Shown here one piece after another: positions 35,654 to 45,510 of a stretch of 64,000 nucleotides of DNA. Below the pieces are notes generated by a model. It was not told the DNA's origin, did not search any database, and was given only the letters and a program-made list of their open reading frames with translations. Position 1 is the first letter of the stretch, and every line of letters begins with the position of its first letter. The position numbers and the translations under genes are program-made. The stretch is taken from positions 1 through 64,000 of the forward strand of contig NZ_LTAO01000006.1 in the NCBI RefSeq assembly GCF_001590785.1, in the 5' to 3' direction. This stretch comes from Alkalihalobacillus trypoxylicola. Lineage in GTDB: Bacteria > Bacillota > Bacilli > Bacillales > Bacillaceae_D.

Positions 35654-35965
35654 TTACAAATGGTCTTCTATTCTTTTTGAAATAACCTTTAGATTAGGAT
35701 TCCCTTCTCCTACTACTTCCCCGTTTAGAACGACTAACGGATAAAAGTATTCTTCTTCCTTTATGGCCTGAGAATATTTTTGATCCTCTTCCTCATTCAA
35801 ATCATCATCAATATTTAAATAAAAAAATTGAATCGACTGTTCTGGAAATTTACGGGTGATAGCCGCTTCTAGCCACTCACTCGTTTCTTTTGCACTTGGT
35901 AAATGGATGCAGCTAGCGCATTTTTCATCTGCTCCATAAACTTTAAACGTAAAGGATTGCTTCAT
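35654..35965 (-). CDS. yuzD: YuzD family thioredoxin-like protein
   Basis: A 103-residue protein with an N-terminal redox-type motif EKCASCIHLPSAKET (CxxC near 16-19) and a thioredoxin-like end, FYPLVVLNGEVVGEGNP. It matches YuzD, the neighbour of yutJ and yutI in B. subtilis. ATG 35965 follows AAAAGGGGCGAG. The upstream in-frame ATG is unlikely. It could serve thiol or Fe-S chemistry with yutI and yuzB. Unproven. Confidence 0.87.
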   Translation of the reverse strand: MKQSFTFKVYGADEKCASCIHLPSAKETSEWLEAAITRKFPEQSIQFFYLNIDDDLNEEEDQKYSQAIKEEEYFYPLVVLNGEVVGEGNPNLKVISKRIEDHL

Positions 35966-36268
35966 AACGATCTCGCCCCTTTTTAACATGAATAATGAAC
36001 TATCCTATTTATTTTATAGTTTTTAGAACGATTATGAAAGGAAATAAATCATGTAACTTTATATTCTCACTGTATTTAGGCGATTTTCAATAAGATTTTA
36101 ATATTGCAACCGAAACAGCCCTTTTTATCAAGCTTAATCACTATTTACTTTACTTTCTTTATTGTTTATATTATATTCGTTCTAAATAAGATTTAAAAAT
36201 TGGTAGCTAGATCATGGATTTTTTTTGATATCCCTAGTATAATATAAAGTAGAAAGGAGTTGTTAAAT
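35966..36268. other. yuzD-yutI divergent spacer
   Basis: A/T-rich 300 bp. TATAATATAAAG near 36237 is a plausible -10 for yutI. No repeat or gene is seen. Confidence 0.4.
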
Positions 36269-36511
36269 ATGGCAATTACGACTGAAACATTTGAACAGGT
36301 AAAAGAAGTATTGGATAAGCTTCGTCCTTTCTTGCTTCGTGATGGTGGGGATGTTGAACTTGTAGATGTAGATGATGAAGGAGTTGTTCATGTTCGCCTA
36401 CTAGGTGCATGTGGCTCTTGCCCAAGCTCAACAATTACGTTAAAAGCAGGGATTGAGCGTGCTCTTCTTGAAGAAGTACCAGGAATTACAGAAATCGAAC
36501 AAGTATTTTAA
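36269..36511 (+). CDS. yutI: NifU-like Fe-S scaffold/carrier YutI
   Basis: An 80-residue NifU C-terminal-type domain that binds and transfers Fe-S clusters. [21 protein letters not shown], then the CxxC in [22 protein letters not shown] 36269 is 9 nt from AAAGGAG. A TTG at 36260 overlaps the site. Own terminator. One of several cluster assembly genes in this window. Confidence 0.94.
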   Translation: MAITTETFEQVKEVLDKLRPFLLRDGGDVELVDVDDEGVVHVRLLGACGSCPSSTITLKAGIERALLEEVPGITEIEQVF

Positions 36512-36521
36512 TCAAATATGT

Positions 36522-36552
36522 AAGCACCTAGTATATACTAGGTGCTTTTTTT
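36522..36552 (+). terminator. Terminator of yutI
   Basis: Perfect AAGCACCTAGTAT/ATACTAGGTGCTT plus T7. The thrB stop lies 6 bp beyond. Confidence 0.92.
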
Positions 36553-36557
36553 CCATA

Positions 36558-37481
36558 TTATTTAGCTATCGGTTTAAGGGGTAATGATACCACCTTAATT
36601 CCTTCCTTAGCTGGATATAATACATCAATTTCAAAGTTTGTAAATTGTTCCTCTAATAACTCTTTCACCTGATTCCCTTGGTTAACCGGGGCTAGAATAA
36701 GCATTGTTGGACCAGCACCACTTAAAGCCGCTCCATATGCGGGAGTTTCCTGATTTACAAAACTCATCACATCATGTAGATGAGGAATTAATTTACCTCT
36801 AAATGGCTGGTGAAACTCATCTCTAAACATCATCCGACCAACCATTGGCCAATTTCTTTGCAAAATGGCTGCCACCAAGACGTTTGAGACGCTACTTCCT
36901 CTAATGGCACTTTTGAAGTCTAAGCTATCTGGTAATACACTACGTGCCAGCTTTGTTTTTAATTCCTCAGGTGGAATAAGTAAAATTAAATCTACCTCTG
37001 GAATACCTCCATAAAGAACATCCGTTTCCTCTTCAGTATGAGTTCCTATTGTGAGTCCACCATAGACAGATGGCGATACATTATCAGGATGTCCTTCCCA
37101 AAGTGAAGCGAAGCGAATCTTTTCTTTTTCATCCATTTTTACGGAAGAAAACTGATTGGCCAATTCTACACCAGCTACTATAGCTGCTGCACTACTTCCT
37201 AAGCCCCTCGCTAACGGAATGTTGCTAGTCATCGAAATGTTACAAGCAGGTAAATGAATGTTTTTTTTGTCTGCCACATGTCTGGCAACTTGACAAATTA
37301 AATTATCTTCCCCTTGAGGAATTCCTTCTAAATTAGAGGAGTCCGAGGTAAAGGACCATTTCTCTGCTACTTCAACGATTAACGTTAAATACCGATTAAC
37401 AGCGAGACCAATCGAGTCAAAACCTGGTCCTAAATTAGCTGTACTAGCTGGGACCGTTATTTCAAAGCGGGAATCACTCAT
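36558..37481 (-). CDS. thrB: Homoserine kinase
   Basis: Phosphorylates homoserine with ATP in threonine synthesis. 307-residue GHMP kinase: [17 protein letters not shown] at the N-terminus, ATP loop [16 protein letters not shown] near 90, and the C-terminal [15 protein letters not shown]. Third gene of hom-thrC-thrB. ATG overlaps the thrC stop by 4 bp. Confidence 0.96.
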   Translation of the reverse strand: MSDSRFEITVPASTANLGPGFDSIGLAVNRYLTLIVEVAEKWSFTSDSSNLEGIPQGEDNLICQVARHVADKKNIHLPACNISMTSNIPLARGLGSSAAAIVAGVELANQFSSVKMDEKEKIRFASLWEGHPDNVSPSVYGGLTIGTHTEEETDVLYGGIPEVDLILLIPPEELKTKLARSVLPDSLDFKSAIRGSSVSNVLVAAILQRNWPMVGRMMFRDEFHQPFRGKLIPHLHDVMSFVNQETPAYGAALSGAGPTMLILAPVNQGNQVKELLEEQFTNFEIDVLYPAKEGIKVVSLPLKPIAK

Positions 37482-38542
37482 TGAGTGACACCGCCCTTAA
37501 TATGTGCTAAAAATGCTTCTTCATCATTTGGTAATACAGTCGGTTTAACTGTTACTGTATCCATGGCAGTACTTGGGTCCTTTAAGCCATTTCCTGTTAA
37601 AACACAAACAACTTTTGACCCTTTTTTAATTTCACCAGACTCTATTTGTTTTTTCAAACCAGCAATGGAAGCACACGAAGCAGGTTCAGCAAATATACCT
37701 TCCTTCTTTGCAAGAAGCTGATAGGCTTCTAAAATATCATCATCTGTTACATAGTCGATTTTTCCATTTGACTCTTGGGCTGCATCAACTGCATAGCTCC
37801 AACTCGCTGGATTTCCAATTCGAATAGCAGTAGCAATCGTTTCAGGCTCTTTAATGACTTGATTTTGAACGATGGCCGCAGCTCCTTCTGCTTCAAAGCC
37901 TCTCATCTCAGGTAACCCAGTACCTTTACTTTCATGATACTCTTTAAAGCCTTTCCAGTAGGCCGTAATATTTCCAGCATTCCCGACAGGAATACAAAGA
38001 ACATCAGGTGCTTGGCCAAGCGCATCGCATACCTCAAAAGCAGCTGTTTTTTGACCTTCGATACGATAAGGGTTCACTGAATTAACAAGTGTTACAGCTT
38101 CTTTCTCACTAATACTTCGAACAATATCTAAAGCATTGTCAAAATTCCCTTTTATTTCGAGGACCTCAGCTCCATACATCACTGCTTGGGCTAGCTTCCC
38201 TAAAGCGATTTTTCCTTCGGGGATAACAACTATACAACGTAAACCTGCTCTTGCCCCATATGCTGCTGCAGCTGCTGATGTATTACCTGTAGAAGCACAA
38301 ATAATCGTTTTACTTCCTTCTTCTTTAGCTTTCGCTACTGCCATAACCATTCCTCGGTCTTTAAACGAACCTGTTGGATTGGCTCCTTCATATTTAACGT
38401 ACGCTTCTACTCCCCATTCTTTTGACAATGCTTCTAATGGTACTAGCGGAGTATTTCCCTCACTCAATGTTAATAGTGGCGTATTTTCATTAACTGGTAA
38501 ATACTCTTTATATTCTGTAATTAATCCTCTCCAACTACTCAT
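37478..38542 (-). CDS. thrC: Threonine synthase
   Basis: PLP enzyme turning O-phosphohomoserine into threonine. 354 residues, the short monofunctional form. PLP-lysine motif [15 protein letters not shown] near 52-66, phosphate loop [12 protein letters not shown] near 185, [19 protein letters not shown] near 83. ATG 38542 is 7 nt after GGGAGGAC and 2 bp after the hom stop. Confidence 0.96.
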   Translation of the reverse strand: MSSWRGLITEYKEYLPVNENTPLLTLSEGNTPLVPLEALSKEWGVEAYVKYEGANPTGSFKDRGMVMAVAKAKEEGSKTIICASTGNTSAAAAAYGARAGLRCIVVIPEGKIALGKLAQAVMYGAEVLEIKGNFDNALDIVRSISEKEAVTLVNSVNPYRIEGQKTAAFEVCDALGQAPDVLCIPVGNAGNITAYWKGFKEYHESKGTGLPEMRGFEAEGAAAIVQNQVIKEPETIATAIRIGNPASWSYAVDAAQESNGKIDYVTDDDILEAYQLLAKKEGIFAEPASCASIAGLKKQIESGEIKKGSKVVCVLTGNGLKDPSTAMDTVTVKPTVLPNDEEAFLAHIKGGVTQ

Positions 38543-38544
38543 CT

Positions 38545-39840
38545 CTATTGTCCTCCCTCGACACGATAACTGCTTTCAACTGAATGTACAACAGCTAGCT
38601 CTTCTAATGTGTTCATCAATAATTGGTAATTCGCCTTGTTCGTTTTATGTGTAATAATAATGACTTCTGCTGCTGCTTCACCATCTACCGGAAGCTGTAA
38701 TAACTTTTCAAAGCTTACTTCATATTCAGCAAATAATGAAGTGATAGTAGAGAACGTTCCTGCTCGGTCTACTACTTTTAAGCGAATAAAATATTGTGAT
38801 TCAATTTCTTGATCATCTTTTAATACACTTTTTGTTAAAGGACCTTGTACGCTCTTCCCATTTACGCCAAGTCTCATATTTCGAATAACCTGAACTAAAT
38901 CAGACATCGCTGCCGTAGCAGTTGGTAAAGCTCCAGCACCCGGGCCATAAAACATCGTTTCGCCTACTGCTTCACCATATACATAAACAGCATTATACTC
39001 ATTATGAACGGAAGATAAAGGATGCTGATGAGGTAATAAGGTCGGTTGAACACTAATCTCAATTCTTCCTTCATCACGTTTTGCGAGCCCGATTAACTTC
39101 ATCGTATATCCTAACTGATGACTATAATACAAATCAGCATCTGATACGTTAGAAATACCTTTTACACTAACATCATCAAGCTCTACTTTTGAAGAGAAAC
39201 CTAAGGTTGCCAAAATCGCCATTTTCCTAGCAGCATCTAAGCCTTCAACATCAGCTGTCGGGTCACTCTCAGCAAAACCAAGCTCCTGTGCCTGCTGTAA
39301 AACTTCATCATACGAACGTCCTTCATGACTCATTTTCGTTAATATATAGTTCGTCGTTCCATTAACAATCCCCATCATTTTAGTAATTCGATCAGCTGAT
39401 AAGCCATCAGACAAACCTTTTAAAATCGGAATTCCTCCGGCAACACTAGCTTCATAAAATAAATCACAGCCCTTATCAGAAGCGAGTTGAAGTAATTCTG
39501 CTCCATGCAATGCCATTAAATCTTTGTTAGCTGTGACAATATGCTTTTTATTATTTAATGCCTTTATTAACAGTTTTTTAGTCTCTTCAATTCCACCCAT
39601 TACTTCCATCACAATATCTACATCAGGGCTTGATATGACCTCATCTGCTTGTTCTGTTAATAAATGCTCGTCAATTACAATTGATCGATCTTTCTTTTTA
39701 TCTCGAACGAGGACTTTCTTCACTTCAACCGGACAGCCAACCTTATGCTGAAGCTCTTGCTGGTGACGTTCTATAATCTCTACAACACCGCCTCCAACGG
39801 TTCCAAAGCCTAGTAAACCTACTCCGACTGCTCGATCCAT
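38545..39840 (-). CDS. hom: Homoserine dehydrogenase
   Basis: NAD(P)-dependent reduction of aspartate semialdehyde to homoserine. 431 residues. Rossmann [16 protein letters not shown], catalytic [15 protein letters not shown] and [34 protein letters not shown]-terminal ACT domain (about 345-425) suggests threonine feedback. ATG 39840 preferred (AGGAG 8 nt upstream) to a GTG three codons earlier. Head of the thr operon. No T-box leader seen. Confidence 0.96.
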   Translation of the reverse strand: MDRAVGVGLLGFGTVGGGVVEIIERHQQELQHKVGCPVEVKKVLVRDKKKDRSIVIDEHLLTEQADEVISSPDVDIVMEVMGGIEETKKLLIKALNNKKHIVTANKDLMALHGAELLQLASDKGCDLFYEASVAGGIPILKGLSDGLSADRITKMMGIVNGTTNYILTKMSHEGRSYDEVLQQAQELGFAESDPTADVEGLDAARKMAILATLGFSSKVELDDVSVKGISNVSDADLYYSHQLGYTMKLIGLAKRDEGRIEISVQPTLLPHQHPLSSVHNEYNAVYVYGEAVGETMFYGPGAGALPTATAAMSDLVQVIRNMRLGVNGKSVQGPLTKSVLKDDQEIESQYFIRLKVVDRAGTFSTITSLFAEYEVSFEKLLQLPVDGEAAAEVIIITHKTNKANYQLLMNTLEELAVVHSVESSYRVEGGQ

Positions 39841-39905
39841 ACTCTCCACTCCTATCCAAACAAAAATGTTCCCTCAAAAAGTACATATGTTTATCTATAA
39901 AGGAC

Positions 39906-39934
39906 ATTATAATCCTCTTTCACTCATAAAACAA
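39906..39934 (-). promoter_or_regulatory. Probable promoter of hom-thrC-thrB
   Basis: On the minus strand, -35 TTGTTT, 17-bp spacer, -10 TATAAT. It gives a leader of about 60 nt. The -35 is weak. Confidence 0.55.
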
Positions 39935-40196
39935 GAGGAATTCAACTAATTTTCAAAATATTTATAGAAGTCCATTATGATTTATACGAGCCCCAAAATA
40001 ACCAGCTTAATTAATATGTAAAAGGGAAAATAGCTCCTATAATCTAGTTTAAAAGTATCAATAACATCTCAGAAAAGTTTAAAGATCAAAAAGCTAGGAT
40101 TTTAAAAAGAATCTTCTATAATGGACAGAAAAAGCTGAAATAAATGAGCAAAGAGACGTATTCGGCCTCCTATTCAACCGAATATAGTCAGAATCA

Positions 40197-40508
40197 GCGA
40201 TCCAATAGGAAGATAACAGCTTCTAAAGCTGATATAAGGGCGTAAAGAAACATTCTATTGGACGGTAAAATAGGCAACATCATAAATAAGGTCAAATAAG
40301 AAATTCCTATTTGACCGTAAAAAGCGTAATGATACGAAATTGGGCAAATGGAGCGATCCAATAGGAAGATAACAGCTTCTAAAGCTGATATAAGGGCGTA
40401 AAGAAGCATTCTATTGGACGGTAAAATAGGCAACATCATAAATAAGGTCAAATAAGAAACTCCTATTTGACCGTAAAAAGCATATGATACGCAATTGGGC
40501 AAAAGGAG
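40197..40508. repeat. Tandem duplication of a 156-bp hairpin-rich unit
   Basis: Two nearly identical units (40197-40352 and 40353 to about 40508). Each contains GGTCAAATA(AGAAATTCC)TATTTGACC and the inverted pair TCCAATAG...CTATTGGA around an AGCTTCTAAAGCT hairpin. Copy 2 is one base shorter near its end. They lie between hom and yutH and show no credible gene: the frame that spans them merely repeats the same peptide. Confidence 0.88.
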
Positions 40509-40583
40509 CGTTTACAAATGCCATGAACTTTACATCTCCTATTAAAAAATACCCTTCCTCTAGGAACAAATAGACGAACTTAT

Positions 40584-40628
40584 GAAAAAAAGCCTTTGAG
40601 AATTGGTATTTCTCAAAGGCTTTTTTTA
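40584..40628. terminator. Terminator of yutH
   Basis: AAAAAAAGCCTTTGAGAA/TTCTCAAAGGCTTTTTTT, long and symmetrical, 31 bp past the yutH stop. Confidence 0.9.
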
Positions 40629-40658
40629 CAAGATTTAAAACTAGCTACATTTGGTTCA

Positions 40659-41687
40659 CTAAACCCAATCAACTCGTGGAGTTCGATTAGCTGTTTGAGG
40701 GACTTTAATGGTTTCCTGAAAAAGCTGTAGAAAGTGTTCATTTTTATTCTCATCATTAAGCATTCCGGTAAACACTTGACCATGCGTGTGCTTATCCTCA
40801 TTCAATTGACTTCTATAATAATTTTCAATCGCTTCATAATAATGAACAGGAAATAATAAACGAGAATACATAAGTCTCCATGAGAAGGTTGTTAGTGCTT
40901 CATATTGATTATAACCATCTAAAAATGATTCAAAAGTATTTTGTCTGTTATCAAGTAACTGAAATCTTTTTGAACGAATCCACTCAGCTATATCTCGACA
41001 TGGGTGATCAAAAAGAAACTCTGTCGGTGATTTGACAATTCCTCCTCTCTCAGATTGCGAAAGCCATGTTTCATCGGTAAATCTTCGATGAGTAATCGTC
41101 CCTTGTTCTACTTCTATACTTCGATCATCTAAGCCTGCATCAACCGCATATTGGATAGCATTTTCACTGAGACCCATATAATAAGGATACGTATACAAAA
41201 AAGCCTCATCGACCATGGTTTGTGGCCCTTCATAAAGCACCTGAAAATACCATTCCTCTAGCTGCTCTAATCTTTTCTGCCAAAGCATCGGCCATTGTCC
41301 AAAATATTCGAATTTCTTTTGATTCTGTCCGGCTTTTTTTCCATGATAGTGAACAATGGCTAAATGCTCGCCTCTTTCATATTCATTCGTAATTTCAAGC
41401 CCTACCCTTTCTTCTTGGTTAGGTAATTTAAACAAATACACATCCTGCCCATCAATAAATCCGTGATTCTTTTTGTTTTTCGTTGGAATAAGCTGCAATA
41501 CAGTCGCATCCCCAATAGACCTTAAATATTCACTATAATAGATCATTTCTTCTTCCGTAGATGCGAGCTTATTTTTAGGTAATAAAAGATACTGCTCGCT
41601 TTCTGTTTCAAATCCTTCATATTGTGAATATTGCTTTCTTGATCCACAGTACAATCCATAATAATCATAAATATTTCTTTCGAACAT
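40659..41687 (-). CDS. yutH: Spore coat protein YutH (CotS-like kinase fold)
   Basis: A 342-residue protein of the YutH/CotS group, spore coat proteins related to aminoglycoside-phosphotransferase-like kinases. YIHYHGKK-like VHYHGKKAG near 112, YYMGLSENAIQY near 170, and EFLFDHPCRDIAEWIR near 225 stand where kinase catalytic loops would be, but a typical HxDxxxxN is absent. GAGGTGGTGTTCAAATG places the start. Probably expressed in the mother cell. Neighbours hom and yutG match B. subtilis. Confidence 0.85.
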   Translation of the reverse strand: MFERNIYDYYGLYCGSRKQYSQYEGFETESEQYLLLPKNKLASTEEEMIYYSEYLRSIGDATVLQLIPTKNKKNHGFIDGQDVYLFKLPNQEERVGLEITNEYERGEHLAIVHYHGKKAGQNQKKFEYFGQWPMLWQKRLEQLEEWYFQVLYEGPQTMVDEAFLYTYPYYMGLSENAIQYAVDAGLDDRSIEVEQGTITHRRFTDETWLSQSERGGIVKSPTEFLFDHPCRDIAEWIRSKRFQLLDNRQNTFESFLDGYNQYEALTTFSWRLMYSRLLFPVHYYEAIENYYRSQLNEDKHTHGQVFTGMLNDENKNEHFLQLFQETIKVPQTANRTPRVDWV

Positions 41688-41846
41688 TTGAACACCACCT
41701 CGTTTGTGCCCATTATTTTATAGTCTATGACCCAAAAGCATAAAATGTGTACCAAAACCGTAGACTATGAATAGAGGGAAAAAATTTTTGAATGGATGAT
41801 AAGCCGATATGGTTATTTTTAGACTCCATTTAAGGGGGTTATCTAT

Positions 41847-42350
41847 TTGAGTTCGAAGGAAAAAAATTATGATGTTGTAGAAAAAGAAGCAAGAAATTGG
41901 CTAGTTAAACGAGGTGTCGATTTAGAGGATATCGCTGATTTAGTATACTTTTTACAGGTCAAGTATCATCCAGACTTAACTTTGGAGCAGTGCTTAGAAA
42001 ATGTAGATCGCGTCATTGGAAAGAGAGAGGTACAAAACGCTATTTTAACAGGAATACAACTTGATCTTTTAGCAGAAGAGAAAAAATTATTTCCTCCGCT
42101 ACAAGGAATTATTGAAAGAGATGAGAGTCTCTACGGTGTAGATGAGATCATTGCTTTATCGATTGTTAATGTTTATGGTTCAATTGGATTTACTAACTAC
42201 GGTTATATTGATAAACAAAAGCCAGGAATACTAGAAAGATTAAACGACAAATCCTTAAAGGAATGTCATACGTTTTTAGATGATATTGTAGGAGCCATTG
42301 CTGCGGCTGCATCGAGCAGATTGGCTCATCGTGCTGCAAATGTGGAATAA
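41847..42350 (+). CDS. yutG: Phosphatidylglycerophosphatase A-like protein YutG
   Basis: A 167-residue member of the PgpA-like domain family. VDEIIALSIVNVYGSIGFTN near 98 and FLDDIVGAIAAAASSRLAHR at the end are the recognisable blocks. Start TTG 41847, with AAGGGGGTT upstream. No clear membrane helices, unlike classical PgpA, so the lipid-phosphatase role is not certain. Divergent from yutH. Confidence 0.83.
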   Translation: MSSKEKNYDVVEKEARNWLVKRGVDLEDIADLVYFLQVKYHPDLTLEQCLENVDRVIGKREVQNAILTGIQLDLLAEEKKLFPPLQGIIERDESLYGVDEIIALSIVNVYGSIGFTNYGYIDKQKPGILERLNDKSLKECHTFLDDIVGAIAAAASSRLAHRAANVE

Positions 42351-42384
42351 TTCTAATTCAAATTTTAATAGAAATCTACCTGAA

Positions 42385-42615
42385 TAAAGAGCTCCAAGCA
42401 CAGTAGGTGCTCGGCCGTTGGCTCCCCCAAGAAAGACCGGTCCAGTGGCAAGTGGATTTCCGCATGGACACTTCATTAACCGCTAACTTACGTATTTCAT
42501 AGAAAGCCTACACATATAACAGAACCCTCCTTTTTTTCACTTTCACAAGAAGGAGGGTTCTATCGTTATTTATGTATGCATCCATTACACACCATTTCAA
42601 ATTTCGCTACATGAG
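42385..42615 (+). repeat. R3+R2 composite element, fourth copy
   Basis: R3 words AAGTGGATTTCCGCATGGACAC and CCGCTAACTTACG are followed by hairpin AGAACCCTCCTT/AAGGAGGGTTCT (42521-42532 with 42550-42561) and the tail GCATCCATTACACACCATTT. It lies between convergent yutG and yutF, where it can terminate both. Confidence 0.8.
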
Positions 42616-42634
42616 CTCATTTACGTATTTTTTA

Positions 42635-43399
42635 TTAGAATTTCCATTCGGATAGAGAATTCAACGAAAACGTCGGTTGGATTTCCTTTTTCTTTAAATC
42701 CTCTCGACTCGTTACACCAGTATGAACAATTAATGAATCGATCCCTGCCTGAATACCGGCTAATATATCCGTTTCATAATTATCGCCAACCATGAGTGCT
42801 TCTTCCTTTTTAATGCCTAAAACGTCTAGTGCTTGTTCAACAATGATATCTTCAGGTTTTCCAATAAAAATCGGAGTTACTCCTGTAGAGACAGAAACAA
42901 CAGACACAATCGAACCACATCCAGGTAGCAAGCCTCTTTCTGTCGGCAGAGCAACATCACCATTTGTAGCGATGAATTTTGCTCCATTTCGAATGTTTAT
43001 AGTCGCTAGAGCAAGCTTTTCATATGTAATGTCTCTATCAAGACCCATAACGACAAAGTCAGCATCCTTTTCTACAATCGTATGACCTGCTTCTAATAGA
43101 GCCTCTTTTAACCCAACTTCTCCAATCATATACACTTTAGCACTTTCTTTTAAATCAGAGACATATTTTGCCGTTGCCATACTCGTTGTAAATACGTGCT
43201 CCGTCGTTGCTGGAATATCCATTCCACGTAAAATTTCAGCTACCTTGCTAGGATGCTTAGTTGAATTATTCGTCACAAACAAATAATCTAAATTTCTTCT
43301 TTCTAATTCTTTAATAAATTGAACAGCTTCATCAATCTTTTCTGGACCACGGTACACTGTACCATCCAAATCGATTAAATATCCTTTATAGCTTTTCAT
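42635..43399 (-). CDS. yutF: HAD-superfamily phosphatase, NagD-like (YutF)
   Basis: A 254-residue HAD subclass IIA hydrolase. Motif I LIDLDGTVYRG, motif II FVTNNSTKHPS, cap with GLDRDITYEKL, motif III GKPEDII, motif IV VGDNYETDILAG. It matches YutF, a p-nitrophenyl phosphatase-type enzyme with sugar- or nucleotide-phosphate substrates. Cytosolic. Followed upstream by the SufR-like gene, about 130 bp away. Confidence 0.93.
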   Translation of the reverse strand: MKSYKGYLIDLDGTVYRGPEKIDEAVQFIKELERRNLDYLFVTNNSTKHPSKVAEILRGMDIPATTEHVFTTSMATAKYVSDLKESAKVYMIGEVGLKEALLEAGHTIVEKDADFVVMGLDRDITYEKLALATINIRNGAKFIATNGDVALPTERGLLPGCGSIVSVVSVSTGVTPIFIGKPEDIIVEQALDVLGIKKEEALMVGDNYETDILAGIQAGIDSLIVHTGVTSREDLKKKEIQPTFSLNSLSEWKF

Positions 43400-43532
43400 A
43401 CTCTCTCCACCCTTCTATCATTTTTATTATACTGGAGATTAATCATACTGAATACTATTGAGCACTAGTGAGATTTGAACAAAAAACCACATTTGAAGAA
43501 AGAAAATACTTCCTCGAATGCGGCTTTATTTA

Positions 43533-44174
43533 TTATTTCACTAATTTTTTTGGTTTCTTTATCGTATATTGACACGCCGTTGCATTTTCCTTAGCTGCAC
43601 AAGTATCACGAACAATATCTTCTGTTCCTAGCAAGGTTTGAAATAGCTTTTTCTCACAAGAGCAAGCTACATGATAATCTTTTGCAACCTTTGCAATCGG
43701 ACAATTATATTCGATAAAAGTAAAGGTATCCGTGTCTTTTTGACCCCATTCCACCATATATCCATTATCATCCTGAATTTTGGCTAGCGCCTCAATTCTT
43801 TCTTCAAAAGAACCTGTAACGAGCTGATTATATTTAGCCTCTAAGCGTTCGCGCCTCTTTTCAAAAAGCTCCTCGACCATTTCATTTCCATTGATTGCCT
43901 CAATGTCTTTTAGAAATTCAACCGAAAGTCCGCCGTAGTTTCTTGGGAAGCTTTCTTCTCCTTCATCCGTTAAGAAAAATTTATAGCTAGGTCTCCCCAT
44001 AGAACGCTTTTCTATTCGAGCTTCAATCAATCGATCTTGCTCTAGACTTTGCAAATGTCGCCTAACAGCCATTTCGGTAATGTTTAATTCCTTGGCCAAC
44101 TCCGAAACCGTTCGCTCTCGATGTCTTTTTATAAGCGACAAAATCATGGAACGTGTCGAGTTTTCTTTTTTCAT
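43533..44174 (-). CDS. SufR-like winged-helix regulator with Cys-rich sensor domain
   Basis: A 213-residue transcription factor. N-terminal winged helix: RTVSELAKELNITEMAVRRH near 22-41, GRPSYKFFLTDEG wing. C-terminal cysteines in EYNCPIAKVAKDYHVACSCE, RDTCAAKE and TACQYTIKK form the C...CxC...C pattern of SufR-type Fe-S-binding repressors. ATG 44174 has AAGGTGG upstream. It stands alone between yutF and yutE, 15 kb from the suf operon it might control. Suggested only by family and cysteine pattern. Confidence 0.8.
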   Translation of the reverse strand: MKKENSTRSMILSLIKRHRERTVSELAKELNITEMAVRRHLQSLEQDRLIEARIEKRSMGRPSYKFFLTDEGEESFPRNYGGLSVEFLKDIEAINGNEMVEELFEKRRERLEAKYNQLVTGSFEERIEALAKIQDDNGYMVEWGQKDTDTFTFIEYNCPIAKVAKDYHVACSCEKKLFQTLLGTEDIVRDTCAAKENATACQYTIKKPKKLVK

Positions 44175-44247
44175 GGCCATCACCACCTTATATTCATATT
44201 GTAAGCGATGTGGTTAGAAATGCAAAGAATTTGCTCACATCCTTTTT

Positions 44248-44697
44248 TTACCTTTTAGGCAAAAAGGCGGACACGGGTCCTAATTCTTGCTCTAAATAAG
44301 TCCTTATAAAGAGAACAAATTGAGAAAGTGCATGTTGAGCTTCTTTTAGGTCCTTTAACATATTAGCATGGTCAATATTATCATACTCTTGTACAAGTTT
44401 TTTTCTTAGCTGAATAAGCTTTTTTAATTGTTGCGCGTATACCGAGTCAATGACCTTCTCGTCCTCTAAAATATCGATAATATCCTCATAGCTTCCAGGA
44501 TCGCGCATAATAAACCCATCAATCATACTATTGCCTACATCGATTACACATTCTATATAAAGAGAAACCGTGCGTTCAAGTGCTAATAAATCTGTTCGTT
44601 TAGCATCATCATTTACCTCTAATTGTGGAATAACTGTATGCAATGTCTCCATGAAACGAAGCTTTTTTTCTATTTGCTCTCGATCAACAAAATACAT
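44248..44697 (-). CDS. yutE: YutE, HepT-like/DUF86 protein
   Basis: A 149-residue helical protein. MIDGFIMRDPGSYEDIIDIL near 57 and IQLRKKLVQEYDNIDH near 95 identify DUF86/HepT-like YutE. In HepT toxins the motif is RxxxxHxY. Here RKKLVQEY has Gln at the His place, so RNase activity is doubtful. ATG 44697 follows GAAGGTG. No MNT antitoxin gene is adjacent. A housekeeping role is likelier than a toxin. Confidence 0.85.
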   Translation of the reverse strand: MYFVDREQIEKKLRFMETLHTVIPQLEVNDDAKRTDLLALERTVSLYIECVIDVGNSMIDGFIMRDPGSYEDIIDILEDEKVIDSVYAQQLKKLIQLRKKLVQEYDNIDHANMLKDLKEAQHALSQFVLFIRTYLEQELGPVSAFLPKR

Positions 44698-44784
44698 ATT
44701 TTTCACCTTCTACATTTATTACCTTACATTTTAATTGATAAAAATAGCTTTCCTAGACACCCTACTTATAAGGAGGTGTACTTC

Positions 44785-45024
44785 TTGAAAGAAGAAAGTA
44801 AATATCAAGACTTTTCAAATGTAGAAGCTCAAAGAGAAAAGATTATTCCTGAAGATTTACCTGAAGGACCTTATGGCTCTCCTTTTCATGCTAAAAGTCC
44901 CGTTCAAAACAAAAGTACTCCTTGGGAAGAAGGGCAACATTCCATTAGCGCTTCTTCTTATGAAAATAAAAGCCTACACAAAGGACAGCAACGAAAAGAT
45001 CCAGGTAGCCATCCTCCTAAATAA
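44785..45024 (+). CDS. Small acidic cytosolic protein, conserved in Bacillus
   Basis: An 80-residue hydrophilic, probably disordered protein with PEDLPEGPYGSPFHAKSPVQ and ending DPGSHPPK. TTG 44785 with AAGGAGGTG upstream is clear. A longer in-frame upstream ATG gives an unlikely hydrophobic leader and overlaps yutE. The pattern DLPEGPYGSP is shared by small proteins of Bacillus, as far as I recall. Possibly sporulation-related by size and composition, unproven. Confidence 0.7.
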   Translation: MKEESKYQDFSNVEAQREKIIPEDLPEGPYGSPFHAKSPVQNKSTPWEEGQHSISASSYENKSLHKGQQRKDPGSHPPK

Positions 45025-45078
45025 GCTTTCTTATCATGATTCGGGGAGATTTTTGGACTCCCCTCTTCATTTTTAAAA

Positions 45079-45351
45079 TTAATCGACTCGCTTCAGGACA
45101 AAATAGGCACAACCAAAATTACAATACTCATATAAATAATCATCTAATGTACTGATTTTCGTATCAAAAGTTGATTTCTTATGCTTATCATGAAAAAAGC
45201 CACGTAATCGTAATTGATTATAGCCCCAATCTCCAACTATATAATCGTATTTATTTAAAACTTCACTATATCGCTCTTTAAAAGCTTCTTCATTCCAACC
45301 ATCTCTTATATCTTCTATCACTTCAAATTGCATGGACTGTACACGGACCAT
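45079..45351 (-). CDS. yutD: YutD-like protein (DUF1027)
   Basis: A 90-residue cytosolic protein. YDYIVGDWGYNQLRLRGFF near 36-54 and LYEYCNFGCAYFVLKR at the end (two cysteines) match YutD. ATG 45351 follows GGGGTGA. Function unknown. Order with yutE, yutC and lipA is that of B. subtilis. Confidence 0.88.
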   Translation of the reverse strand: MVRVQSMQFEVIEDIRDGWNEEAFKERYSEVLNKYDYIVGDWGYNQLRLRGFFHDKHKKSTFDTKISTLDDYLYEYCNFGCAYFVLKRVD

Positions 45352-45510
45352 AATCACTTCACCCCACTTTTCTATTCAATATTGTACCATATTGAAATTG
45401 ATTTCACATTATTGCTTTTACCACTGATTAACATTCATGAAATCCTCATATCAACAAAAGCTACCATTATCAATATGATTTAAATGTTACAAACATTAGG
45501 AGGGAAAAAA

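Noticed and set aside
39841-40196. T-box or other amino-acid leader upstream of hom
   Set aside because: The predicted leader is only about 60 nt, and no T-box core (GGTGGTACCGCG type) is present.
40194-40502. Open frame of 102 codons on the minus strand
   Set aside because: It is produced by the 156-bp tandem repeat and encodes the same peptide twice. No ribosome binding site, and the hairpins explain the sequence better.
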